From NCBI GenBank assembly GCA_017551705.1, contig JAFZLA010000010.1, positions 88,346 through 152,345 on the forward strand: DNA of 64,000 bases, written 5' to 3'. The notes beneath the pieces were generated by a model. That model had not been told where the DNA came from. It was given only the letters and a program-made list of their open reading frames with translations, and did not search any database. This document shows positions 1 through 7,465 of this stretch, piece after piece (the first letter of the stretch is position 1; each line of letters opens with the position of its first letter). Made by a program: the position numbers and the translations under genes. The DNA is from Treponema sp. GTDB lineage: Bacteria; Spirochaetota; Spirochaetia; Treponematales; Treponemataceae.

Positions 1-134
1 ATTAAAATCGATTTTGATATTTTATAATGTCACATAACAAAGGTTCGTAGCCGACAGGCAGTCAAGCTGCCTGCGGTACAACCAGTTGTTTCACGGATAT
101 GTCTCCAAAATCGCATTCATCGGCCATTTTTTTT

Positions 135-163
135 GTGACAAAATAACAAAAGCGCGCTATAAT
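135..163 (+). promoter_or_regulatory. Sigma-70 promoter for the DUF4160/DUF2442 genes
   Basis: A -35 box GTGACA (135-140), a 17-nt spacer and a perfect TATAAT (158-163) precede a good ribosome binding site (GGAGG, 172-176) and the ATG at 184. No other promoter is seen before the next two genes, so all three small genes are probably co-transcribed. Confidence 0.7.
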
Positions 164-183
164 AAAGCCGTGGAGGTTGAAAA

Positions 184-450
184 ATGCCAAGCATAAGCAG
201 TTTTTATGGACTTTCGATATATATGTACAACAATGGAAAAGAACACAATCCGCCACATTTTCATGTGTATTATGGCGACAAAGAGTGCGTCATAAACATT
301 CATGAATGCGCAATGGCGGAGGGCGACATGCCGCAAAACAAACTTAGACTTATCCTTGCGTGGTGCGAAATTCATAAAGACGAGTTGTTGCAAAACTGGG
401 AACTAGCAATGAAAGAAAAGAAACTTAAAAAGATTTCGCCCTTGCGCTAG
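184..450 (+). CDS. DUF4160 family protein
   Basis: This 88-residue protein matches the DUF4160 pattern: an N-terminal strand with Y-M-Y-N-N-G, then N-PPHFH-V-Y-YG (about residues 20-31), then a helix with an L-A-WCE-H-E-L-W motif. Family members are small cytoplasmic proteins almost always encoded beside a DUF2442 protein, as here. The pair is often proposed to be toxin-antitoxin-like, but no biochemical function is established and none is claimed. The start is fixed by GGAGG eight nt upstream. The next gene begins 8 bp after its stop. Family call is confident; function is unknown. Confidence 0.85.
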   Translation: MPSISSFYGLSIYMYNNGKEHNPPHFHVYYGDKECVINIHECAMAEGDMPQNKLRLILAWCEIHKDELLQNWELAMKEKKLKKISPLR

Positions 451-458
451 GAGGCGTT

Positions 459-704
459 ATGGATTGGCAAGTATTGGCGGTTGAACCTACAAGCGATTAC
501 AAACTTTATCTCACATTCAAAGGCGGCGTAAAGAAAGTTTTTGATTTTTCTCCTATGTTGGAAAAAGAAATAAACAAGCCTCTAAGAAACATAAATTTTT
601 TTATGAAGGCAAAAGTTCATCATCATACGGTAATGTGGAATGACAATCTTGATTTATGTCCTGAATATCTTTTTGAAAACAGCGTAGCAATAAATTCGCT
701 TTAA
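459..704 (+). CDS. DUF2442 family protein
   Basis: This 81-residue protein has the DUF2442 layout: an N-terminal V-x-P--DY-L-L-F--G-K-FD strand pair (about residues 7-31), a central F--A-V-----V-W segment and a C-terminal DLCPEYL-E motif. It lies 8 bp after the DUF4160 gene with its own ribosome binding site (AGGAGG, 450-455). DUF2442 is the usual partner of DUF4160. Some DUF2442 proteins carry a helix-turn-helix extension and act as antitoxin-like regulators, but this short version shows no DNA-binding domain. The molecular role is unknown. Confidence 0.85.
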   Translation: MDWQVLAVEPTSDYKLYLTFKGGVKKVFDFSPMLEKEINKPLRNINFFMKAKVHHHTVMWNDNLDLCPEYLFENSVAINSL

Positions 705-718
705 AACAGGAAAACGTC

Positions 719-1159
719 ATGGATAAAGAATTCTTTGAAAAATGGTTTGGCGGCTTTGATGAAGGCTTGAATCAACTTAATCAAGAAGAATGCGCAAGAT
801 TGTTTTCTAAATGCGCCGAGCGATGCTCATGCGACGCTTTGAAATATTTTTACAGGGATTTGTTCAACGAATGCGACGGAGATTTGGATAAATTCTTTTT
901 GCGGTTGAAAGAAAAAAAAGACATTGACGGCAAAGTTGTGGAATCAGGAAAAGTCTACGAACTTATATTCACAAAATGCGGCTGTCCCTTATACACGTAA
1001 GCCGGAATAAAATCCAAAAGCCTTTGCGAGTGTTCAAGACAAAGCATGATATGCGTGTTCAAAAATCTTGTTCCGCAAAGAAGCTTTAAAATTGAATGCG
1101 CGGAATCAATTCTTGCGGGAAATGACAAATGCCGCCACAAAATAACATTCGGCCTATAA
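719..1159 (+). pseudogene. Cysteine-rich ~146-codon gene interrupted by an in-frame TAA (998-1000)
   Basis: The first open segment (719-1000, 93 residues) ends at TAA right after CGCPLYT. The same frame then stays open for 52 more codons to a TAA at 1157-1159. The downstream part looks like true protein continuation: AGIKSKSLCECSRQS, then an amphipathic stretch, then ESILAGNDKCRHKI. The joined product has the pattern of a small family related to L-2-amino-thiazoline-4-carboxylate hydrolases: an early Cys-rich helix (KCAERCSC), a GGDLD-like loop, a CPL turn, a second Cys cluster and a final G--C-F-I strand. It therefore looks like one gene broken by a single nonsense change, or decoded by readthrough. 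The 93-residue product may also be stable. It lies 14 bp after the DUF2442 gene. Family assignment is tentative; the interruption is seen directly. Confidence 0.6.
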
Positions 1160-1339
1160 AGGCCCATGAAATACCAAAACTTGGTACTATGCCTGCCCCG
1201 CCCTTGTCAAACAAAATCTGGGGAGACTGCTCAAGGAGTTTTGTCGTTGAAAGCGGAAAAGTAAAGTCGGAAGGCGAAATAAAAAATCAAGAGTTTGTCG
1301 AGGGCCTTAAGGTTGAGCGCGAATTGTAGAGATTCCAAC

Positions 1340-1369
1340 TTGACAATGCGCGGCTTTTTGCGCAATAAT
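1340..1369 (+). promoter_or_regulatory. Promoter of the adenylate cyclase gene, predicted leaderless
   Basis: A perfect TTGACA (1340-1345) is followed after 18 nt by AATAAT (1364-1369). The ATG at 1375 lies only 5 nt beyond. No Shine-Dalgarno sequence precedes the ATG. The spacer holds a short inverted repeat (TGCGC...GCGCA, 1347-1364) that could be a regulator site. Confidence 0.55.
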
Positions 1370-1374
1370 ATTTT

Positions 1375-2952
1375 ATGCGAGATTATATTAAAACAACCGG
1401 CTTAAATTCGATTCGAGTTAGAACTTCATTAACAATAATACTGGCGACTGTATTGCTTCCTATTTTGATTTCCTTGATAGCGCTAAGCATTTTCACGCAG
1501 AACACAAGAGAATCGCATTTAAATACCGCCAAAGGCGTCGCGCTAATCGCATCAAAGTCGATTGACGCAGATTCTGTAGAAAATTACAAGATAAAGGGAA
1601 GAAGCGCAAATGGTTATGAAGAAACTTTTAATCGCCTTGCAATCCTTCAAAAAAGCATTCCCGACATCAAATATCTTTATGTCTATCAAATTAGAGAAGA
1701 CGGCTGCCATATCATTTTTGACACTGACGACGAGAACGCTGATTATGAAGTTGACCAGCTTGTAGAATTTGACCCTTCATTTTTGCATTTGGTGCCGGAT
1801 TTGCTGCAAGGAAAAGAAATCAAGCCGCTTGAATCCAACGATCAATACGGCTGGCTATTGACCTATTATCAACCGGTTTTTGACTCAAACGGAAAATGCC
1901 AATGCTATGTTGGCGTCGACATTTCAATGGATTTGTTGAGAAGCTATAAATTGCAGTTTCTTTTAAAAACAAACATCTTGTCTCTTATTGCAATCCTTAT
2001 AATGTTCCTTTCAACAGTTATACTCACCACAAAAAAACTCGTAAACCCGTTGAAGGGAATGACTGACTGCGCTTTGGAATTTGTCAGCCATAAAACAAAC
2101 ATTGACGGAATGACAAACTGCATTTCAAAAATAAAGAAGCTGAACGTTCACACACATGACGAAGTTGAAAACCTTTACATCTCTTTCACAAACATGACGG
2201 AGACTACAGTTCAAAATTATATTGATATAAACAAAATGCAGGAAGAGCGCATTCAAATCATGCAAAAATACAATACTGAACTTGAAAAGAAAGTTGAAGA
2301 AAGAACGCGCGAATTGAAGCTGGAAAAAGAAAAATCAGAAAACCTCCTTCTAAACATTCTGCCCAAAGAAGTCGCCAAAGAGCTTACGGAGCATCCGGAA
2401 CGAACCATAGCGCAAGACTTCCCCAACGCGACAGTCCTCTTTACTGACATCGTAGGATTCACAAAGATGAGCGAAACCATGAAAGCGGATGACGTTGTCC
2501 AGATGCTCAACAAAATGGTTTCGCTTTTTGACGAAAGGGCAAAACTTGAGGGCGTGGAAAAGATAAAGACTATTGGCGACGCTTATATGGCGGCGACAGG
2601 CCTTGTAAAAGACAATGAAAATGACGGCGTCGTAAAAATGATTTCTTTCGCGCAAGGCTTGTTGAAAGACATTGAAGACTTCAACAAAAACTCTCAAATT
2701 AAAATTCAGATAAGGCTTGGAATCAACACAGGAAATCTTGTCGCCGGTGTAATTGGAAAATCTAAATTCATTTATGACATCTGGGGCGACACCGTCAATG
2801 TCGCAAGCCGAATGGAAAGCACCGGCGAGCCGATGAGAATACATGTAAGCGAAAGCGTGTATATTCAGGCAAAAGACAAATTTTCCTTTACCGATGCGGT
2901 TGGCATTGAAGTTAAAGGAAAAGGCTTGATGAACACGTACTTTTTAAAGTAG
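1375..2952 (+). CDS. Membrane-bound class III adenylate cyclase with extracytoplasmic sensor and HAMP-like linker
   Basis: This 525-residue protein has an N-terminal membrane helix (about residues 20-42), an extracytoplasmic Cache-like sensor (about 45-195), a second helix (about 200-223), a HAMP/coiled-coil linker (about 224-325) and a C-terminal class III cyclase domain. Metal-binding aspartates are D358 (in FTDIVGFT) and D402 (in KTIGDAYMA). The purine-selecting positions are K398 and D468 (in YDIWGDTVN), the Lys/Asp pair of adenylate rather than guanylate cyclases. The transition-state Asn and Arg lie in VNVASRM. It should convert ATP to cAMP in response to an external signal. Such multi-domain cyclases are numerous in Treponema and Leptospira. 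It is followed convergently by alr. Confidence 0.9.
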   Translation: MRDYIKTTGLNSIRVRTSLTIILATVLLPILISLIALSIFTQNTRESHLNTAKGVALIASKSIDADSVENYKIKGRSANGYEETFNRLAILQKSIPDIKYLYVYQIREDGCHIIFDTDDENADYEVDQLVEFDPSFLHLVPDLLQGKEIKPLESNDQYGWLLTYYQPVFDSNGKCQCYVGVDISMDLLRSYKLQFLLKTNILSLIAILIMFLSTVILTTKKLVNPLKGMTDCALEFVSHKTNIDGMTNCISKIKKLNVHTHDEVENLYISFTNMTETTVQNYIDINKMQEERIQIMQKYNTELEKKVEERTRELKLEKEKSENLLLNILPKEVAKELTEHPERTIAQDFPNATVLFTDIVGFTKMSETMKADDVVQMLNKMVSLFDERAKLEGVEKIKTIGDAYMAATGLVKDNENDGVVKMISFAQGLLKDIEDFNKNSQIKIQIRLGINTGNLVAGVIGKSKFIYDIWGDTVNVASRMESTGEPMRIHVSESVYIQAKDKFSFTDAVGIEVKGKGLMNTYFLK

Positions 2953-2978
2953 CCGCGCGGCATTCCAACAAGGCGCTA

Positions 2979-4157
2979 CTACTTAATATACACCCGCTCC
3001 ACCCGCTTTCCGACGCAAGTCAAAATCTCGTAACTGATTGTGTCGGCGTCGCGGGCAAGGTCGTCGGCGGTCAAAAGGGCTCCGCTTTCTTTGGGGCCAA
3101 AAATCACGACGCGGTCAAAGCGCGCAATGCCTTTGGCGCTTCCCAAATCAACCATGCACTGGTCCATGCAAATGCGGCCGCGGATTGGATAGAGATTTCC
3201 GCCAACACTGACCTTTAACGCGGAGGCTTGTCGGCGCAAGAGGCCGTCAGCGTAGCCGATTGGCAAAACGCCGATTGTCGTCTTTTTGCTTGCAGTCCAA
3301 GTTGAGCCGTATGAAACACTCATGCCTTTTTCAAAAGGCCGCAGCGCGCTGATTCCTGTGACAAGCGCCATAACAGGCTTTATGTCCAAGGGCGTTTTTT
3401 TGGCGCGCAAATATTTTGCGGTAATCTTGTCGGGATAGTAGCCGTACAAAATGATTCCCGGGCGAACCATGTCAAACTGCCATTCGGGCTTGTCCATAAG
3501 CGCGGCGCTGCTTGACGAGTGGACGATTCCGGGATTGATTCCGGCGGCTTTGACCGACTCTACTGCGGCCACAAAGGCGTCGCGCTGTTTTTTGGCGTAG
3601 GAACGGTCGCGGGCGCTGGTTCCGTCGGCGCTGGCAAAATGGGTGCACATTCCGCCGAGCGCGAGGTATTTTGAAGAGGCGATTTTTTTGGCCAATGCGG
3701 TCGCGTCGCGGGGAAGGCAGCCTACCCTGCCCATGCCGCTGTCAATGGCCAAGTGCACTGCGAACTTTTTTGCGCCGGCGGCAGTCTTGGCCTTGCCATA
3801 ACTTTTGGCCGCCTTTTCAATCAATTCAATGTATTCGGCGTCTCCCACAAAGGGCGTCAAATTGTACTTGACCAAATCCGCCATCTCGGACGGAGAGCAG
3901 TAGCTCAAAAGCAAGGTCGGGGCCTTGATTCCCGCCTCGCGCAATTCAACGCCTTCGACCACTGTGGCAACGGCCAAATAGTCGGCGCCGCATTTTACGG
4001 CGGCCTTGGCGCATTCCACCGCTCCGTGGCCGTAAGCGTCGGCCTTGACCGAGCAGCAAACCTTTACGCCGGGCTTGACGAATTTTTTTATGGCTTTGAC
4101 GTTTGTCTCAAAGTTCTTGAGATATATTTCCGCAAAAGTAAGTCTCATTCCGCTCAT
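2979..4157 (-). CDS. alr: Alanine racemase
   Basis: This PLP enzyme interconverts L- and D-alanine for peptidoglycan. The PLP-binding lysine is K38 in VKADAYGHG. The second catalytic base, Tyr, lies in SVSYGSTW (about residue 284), and the C-terminal beta domain contains GRICMDQCMVDLG. Length (392 residues) is slightly above the usual 360-380. Family members normally begin MR-T-AEI-L, so translation may start at the internal ATG at 4148 (residue 4) rather than 4157. A TATAAG box lies at 4159-4164 on the minus strand. The gene stands alone between the cyclase and a divergent lipoprotein gene. Confidence 0.95.
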   Translation of the reverse strand: MSGMRLTFAEIYLKNFETNVKAIKKFVKPGVKVCCSVKADAYGHGAVECAKAAVKCGADYLAVATVVEGVELREAGIKAPTLLLSYCSPSEMADLVKYNLTPFVGDAEYIELIEKAAKSYGKAKTAAGAKKFAVHLAIDSGMGRVGCLPRDATALAKKIASSKYLALGGMCTHFASADGTSARDRSYAKKQRDAFVAAVESVKAAGINPGIVHSSSSAALMDKPEWQFDMVRPGIILYGYYPDKITAKYLRAKKTPLDIKPVMALVTGISALRPFEKGMSVSYGSTWTASKKTTIGVLPIGYADGLLRRQASALKVSVGGNLYPIRGRICMDQCMVDLGSAKGIARFDRVVIFGPKESGALLTADDLARDADTISYEILTCVGKRVERVYIK

Positions 4158-4210
4158 ACTTATAATGTCGGAATTTTAGCTTATATTTATAAGACCCGAT
4201 TTTTTCAGGC

Positions 4211-4345
4211 AGCGTCCAAAGGACGCGGTTAAACCGCTACGGCGGACGCGCCGCCGTTTTGCTATAAGAAATGATTCAATTGCGCTCTCACGAGCGCCGA
4301 CAATCGAAACAATGGTTATGGTCTTGCCAGCAAAAATACGAGCGG
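4211..4345 (+). repeat. 69-bp dispersed element, copy A, interrupted by 66 bp
   Basis: The left 28 bp (4211-4238) are identical to the left 28 bp of the copy at 20998. The right 41 bp (4305-4345) match positions 29-69 of the copy at 46332-46400, sharing a TTATGGTCTTGC core and ending TACGAGCGG. Between them are 66 extra bp (4239-4304), which contain a perfect hairpin (ACGGCGG, loop ACGCG, CCGCCGT, 4239-4257) followed by TTTT. The element ends 4 nt before the -35 box of the lipoprotein gene. Confidence 0.8.
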
Positions 4346-4349
4346 ATAC

Positions 4350-4378
4350 TTGCGGTTTTTATCAAAATTCGCTATAAT
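4350..4378 (+). promoter_or_regulatory. Sigma-70 promoter of the lipoprotein-thrC unit
   Basis: TTGCGG (4350-4355), a 17-nt spacer and a perfect TATAAT (4373-4378). The leader to the ATG at 4415 is about 30 nt and contains a weak GGGTGGA ribosome binding site. The promoter begins 4 nt after repeat copy A. Confidence 0.7.
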
Positions 4379-4414
4379 TACGCTAATAATCATAATAGTT
4401 TTAGGGTGGAAAAA

Positions 4415-5428
4415 ATGAAAAAAGTATTTGCCATTTTGCTTTCGGCGGCCGTTTTAGCCTTATTCTCTTGCGAATCGACAAAGCAAGAAAGCCCCGCGCA
4501 AAGCCAGGAGCCAAGCAATGTTGAACAGGCCGCTCCAGCTGAAGCGAACAAAAAAGAAAGCGCTCCCGCTTCAACGGCAATTTCGTCAAAGTCCCAGTAC
4601 AAAAAACTTTTGCAGGACATAAAAATTTCAGTCCTTTCTTCTCCAAAAGAAACTGTAAAGGGAAAGCCATTCGCCTCGCCCTATAAAATTCAAGTGACAA
4701 ACTTGGCCGGAGAGCCCTTGGCCTCCCTCAAGATGACGGCCGAATATCCCGCTTCAAGAAATCAAGAAAGCGTGAACTATGCCAAAGCGGAACTTGTGAC
4801 AGACTCAAAAGGAGCCGCAGAATTTAACGCGCCCGTTCCCGAACTGGCCGCCTCGGCGAGCGTTCTGTTCTACCCCATGCCGCCTTCAAGCGACCCCGAC
4901 TTGATAAAGCAAGCATCCGCGATCGCGGCCCAAGCGCCTTGGAAAGCAAAAAGCAATTTGGGCGCCAGAACCGGCATCTTGGTTTCCATCGCGGACTACA
5001 AGCAAAACGGAACATACAACATCGGAAACGGCTCGCAGCCCAGCGCCCAAGCCCTTACAAGCAACTTGTGGAGAGCGGGCTTTATGGGAGCGCAAAACGC
5101 CGACTTCCACAATTCGGTCGACGCCGACGACCCCGTCCGAATCAGAAACGACGCGCTCAAACAGCTGAGCGGAAACTCACTCTTTAAATACGTAATCTAC
5201 GGACGCGTAAAGTACGCAAGCCAAATCACACAAGACGCCGACGGCTATTACAGCGTGACGTTCAACGGAGACTTGGGAGCGCTGAGCATTCCCACCGGAG
5301 AAGTTTTGCTCAAAGCGTCAAAGAGCGTGACAGTAAAAGACAAGTCGGAATGGAAAGCGATTTCAAACGCCCAGCAAGAAATGGCAAAACTCTTCTGCGA
5401 AGAAGTCATTTACTCCCTTTCCAACTAG
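4415..5428 (+). CDS. Hypothetical lipoprotein
   Basis: The 337-residue product starts with a lipoprotein signal (MKKVFAILLSAAVLALFSC), whose loose LALFSC lipobox is typical of spirochaetes. A low-complexity Glu/Ala/Ser/Gln linker (about residues 22-55) would hold the globular part off the membrane. Residues 65-160 resemble a beta-sandwich with a carboxypeptidase-regulatory-like feel (E-T-KGKPF, AGEPLASLKMT). Residues 185-335 look like a separate alpha/beta domain (GILVSIADY, LFKYVIYGRVKY). I do not recognise a named family. The start is chosen at the ATG beside the signal peptide; the frame is open further upstream but runs through the promoter. thrC begins 9 bp after its stop, so the two are co-transcribed, though no functional link is evident. 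Confidence 0.8.
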   Translation: MKKVFAILLSAAVLALFSCESTKQESPAQSQEPSNVEQAAPAEANKKESAPASTAISSKSQYKKLLQDIKISVLSSPKETVKGKPFASPYKIQVTNLAGEPLASLKMTAEYPASRNQESVNYAKAELVTDSKGAAEFNAPVPELAASASVLFYPMPPSSDPDLIKQASAIAAQAPWKAKSNLGARTGILVSIADYKQNGTYNIGNGSQPSAQALTSNLWRAGFMGAQNADFHNSVDADDPVRIRNDALKQLSGNSLFKYVIYGRVKYASQITQDADGYYSVTFNGDLGALSIPTGEVLLKASKSVTVKDKSEWKAISNAQQEMAKLFCEEVIYSLSN

Positions 5429-5437
5429 GAGAAAAAA

Positions 5438-6817
5438 GTGATATACACAGACACACGCGACGCGAACGCAAAAGTTGACTTTAAGACTGCCGTGATGAAC
5501 GGAATGAATTCCGCCACCGGCGGCCTTTACGTTCCTGTTGAATTTCCCAAAATCGAAATTTCTAAAATAATGAAAGACGGCAAGGTTGACTTTGTGACAG
5601 CCGCCTTTGAGATGGCAAAGCCTTATGTCGAGGGAGAAATCCCCGACGCGGACTTGCTTGCCTTGATAAAGGACGCCTACCCCTTTGAGCCAAAGCTGGT
5701 AAAGATTGACGGATCAACTTATGTCTTGGAATTGTCGCACGGCCCGACTTGCGCGTTCAAAGATTTTGGAGCGCGCTTTATGGCCCGCGCCATGTCGTTC
5801 TTTAACAAGGGCGAAAACGGAAAGCTCCACATATTGGTTGCCACCTCAGGCGACACAGGCAGCGCCGTAGGAAGCGCCTTTCACAATGTAGAAGGACTCG
5901 ACGTTACAATCTTGTATCCCGAAGGAAAAATCAGCCCCCTACAGGAAAAGCAGCTCAGCACCTTTACAGGAAACGTCCGCGCGCTCAAAGTCAAGGGCAC
6001 CTTTGACGACTGCCAAAAATTGGTAAAGACGGCCTTTACCGACAAGGACTTGCGCGCCAAGTTCCGCTTGTCGTCGGCCAACTCGATAAACATCTCACGC
6101 TTGCTTCCGCAAAGCTTTTACTATATGTACGCGGCCTTGCAAGCCAAGTACGAAAATTCCGGAAAAGAAATCATCGTCACTGTTCCAAGCGGAAACTTCG
6201 GCAACCTTACAAGCGGCCTTATCGCGCGCGAAATGGGAGCGCCCATCACAGGCTTTGTCGCCGCCACAAACAGCAACAGAACAATCCCCGACTGGATCGC
6301 AACCGGCGACTACAAGGCGCGCCCCAGCGTTGAAACATACGCAAACGCGATGGACGTAGGAGCGCCTTCAAACTACGAGCGCATCGCCTACATGTATTCG
6401 CTTGCGGAAGTGCGTGGACTTTTCGCTTCTTATTGGCTTGACAACGATGGAATCATAAAGGCCATAAAGGATTGCTCAGACTCGACAGGCTACACGATCG
6501 ATCCGCACGGAGCGGTTGCCTACCGCGCTTGGGAAGACATCAAGGCCGGAGCCTTGGACAAGCTTGAAAACATCGACATCACAAAGCCAGGAATCACTCC
6601 CAACAAGCCCGCTTGGGCCGACAAGGCAAAAGAAGCTGTTGGCGTGATTTTGGAAACGGCCGATCCGGCCAAGTTCAGCGCGATTGTAAAGGACGCGATT
6701 GGCAAAGAGCCCGCCATTCCCGAGCGGCTGCAAAAAGTCATGGCCCTGCCCGACCGCGCGATTCCGATGGAAAACGACTACAACAAGTTCAAAGATTGGC
6801 TCTACATGTCTTTGTAA
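5438..6817 (+). CDS. thrC: Threonine synthase
   Basis: A PLP-dependent enzyme converting O-phosphohomoserine to threonine. The PLP lysine is K108 in GPTCAFKDFGARF. The phosphate-binding loop is ATSGDTGSAVG (about residues 133-143), and VPSGNFGNLTSG follows at about 248. The N-terminal extension and 459-residue length fit the longer bacterial/fungal class. The start codon is GTG, with AGGAG about 6 nt upstream. Its last 16 bp overlap the 3' end of the convergent dCMP deaminase gene. Confidence 0.95.
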   Translation: MIYTDTRDANAKVDFKTAVMNGMNSATGGLYVPVEFPKIEISKIMKDGKVDFVTAAFEMAKPYVEGEIPDADLLALIKDAYPFEPKLVKIDGSTYVLELSHGPTCAFKDFGARFMARAMSFFNKGENGKLHILVATSGDTGSAVGSAFHNVEGLDVTILYPEGKISPLQEKQLSTFTGNVRALKVKGTFDDCQKLVKTAFTDKDLRAKFRLSSANSINISRLLPQSFYYMYAALQAKYENSGKEIIVTVPSGNFGNLTSGLIAREMGAPITGFVAATNSNRTIPDWIATGDYKARPSVETYANAMDVGAPSNYERIAYMYSLAEVRGLFASYWLDNDGIIKAIKDCSDSTGYTIDPHGAVAYRAWEDIKAGALDKLENIDITKPGITPNKPAWADKAKEAVGVILETADPAKFSAIVKDAIGKEPAIPERLQKVMALPDRAIPMENDYNKFKDWLYMSL

Positions 6818-7293
6818 GTTTGGACAGTGTCCTCTAGGTGCTCGATTTTGACGCCGGCTTGCTTGAACATTTCAAGCGAGTCTTCCTCGTCGTGATAATG
6901 CTTTTCGCAGACAACCCGCTTTATTCCGCAGTTGATTATCAGCATGGCGCAAGTTCGGCAAGGAGTCATCTTGCAGTAAACCGTTCCGCCGTCGATTGAA
7001 ATGCCCCGCTTGGCGGCCTGGCAGATGGCGTTTTGCTCGGCGTGAACCGTGCGCACGCAGTGGTTTGTGATAGAGCCGTCGGCGTGAACGCTCTTTCTAA
7101 AAAGGTGGCCCACGTCGTCGCAGTGAGGAAGGCCCGCGGGGCTTCCAACATATCCTGTTACAAGAATCTGGTTGTCGCGCGCGATGACGCAGCCGCTGCG
7201 GCCACGGTCGCAAGTTGCGCGCTTGGCTATCGTTCGGGCCACTTCCATAAAGTATTCGTCCCACGTGGGGCGGACATATTTTTCTTCGCTCAT
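6802..7293 (-). CDS. dCMP deaminase (ComEB-like)
   Basis: This 163-residue zinc enzyme deaminates dCMP to dUMP, feeding thymidylate synthesis. Zinc ligands are H84 (with catalytic E86, in VHAEQNAI), C112 and C115 (in TPCRTCAM). The long insert between the first strands (GSPAGLPHCDDVGH) marks the dCMP rather than the cytidine deaminase group. The start is taken at the ATG at 7291-7293. The reading frame is open further upstream, but that part is AT-rich non-coding sequence encoding mostly Phe. There is no ribosome binding site, and a promoter lies 6 nt upstream, so the mRNA is probably leaderless. Confidence 0.92.
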   Translation of the reverse strand: MSEEKYVRPTWDEYFMEVARTIAKRATCDRGRSGCVIARDNQILVTGYVGSPAGLPHCDDVGHLFRKSVHADGSITNHCVRTVHAEQNAICQAAKRGISIDGGTVYCKMTPCRTCAMLIINCGIKRVVCEKHYHDEEDSLEMFKQAGVKIEHLEDTVQTYKDM

Positions 7294-7299
7294 AAAAAA

Positions 7300-7328
7300 A
7301 ATATACAACAAACTTCGATAAAAATCAA
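7300..7328 (-). promoter_or_regulatory. Promoter of the dCMP deaminase gene, predicted leaderless
   Basis: On the minus strand TTGATT (7328-7323), a 17-nt spacer and TATATT (7305-7300) end 6 nt before the ATG at 7293. The intervening bases are all T, so no ribosome binding site is possible. Confidence 0.6.
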
Positions 7329-7385
7329 CGAAAACGGCAAATTTCACCCAAAAAAGAAAAAAAAGTTTAAAAAAATCAAAAAAAA

Positions 7386-7415
7386 TTATAAAAAAACTCA
7401 AAACTAGTGTATGAT
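7386..7415 (+). promoter_or_regulatory. Weak candidate promoter of the nine-gene export operon
   Basis: TATGAT (7410-7415) lies 18 nt after a poor -35 (TTATAA, 7386-7391). Directly upstream, 7347-7398 is an extreme A-tract region on the plus strand, as expected for an UP element or bent DNA. The leader to ATG 7466 is about 45 nt and ends in a GAGAGGG ribosome binding site. Confidence 0.35.
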
Positions 7416-7465
7416 ATATATGTCAGGATTTTGACAAAAAGTTTTATTAAACAAGAGAGGGAAAA

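Noticed and set aside
55..73. Hairpin CAGGCAG-TCAAG-CTGCCTG followed by CGGTACAACC near the window start
   Set aside because: The layout recalls the left half of the 69-bp element, but the bases differ and the right half is missing, so it is not counted as a copy.
1129..1329. 66-codon open frame after the interrupted gene
   Set aside because: It overlaps the end of the interrupted gene, has no ribosome binding site and no recognisable protein pattern. Apart from the cyclase promoter nothing else is seen in 1160-1374.
3753..4232. 159-codon plus-strand open frame
   Set aside because: Antisense to alr and ends within repeat copy A.
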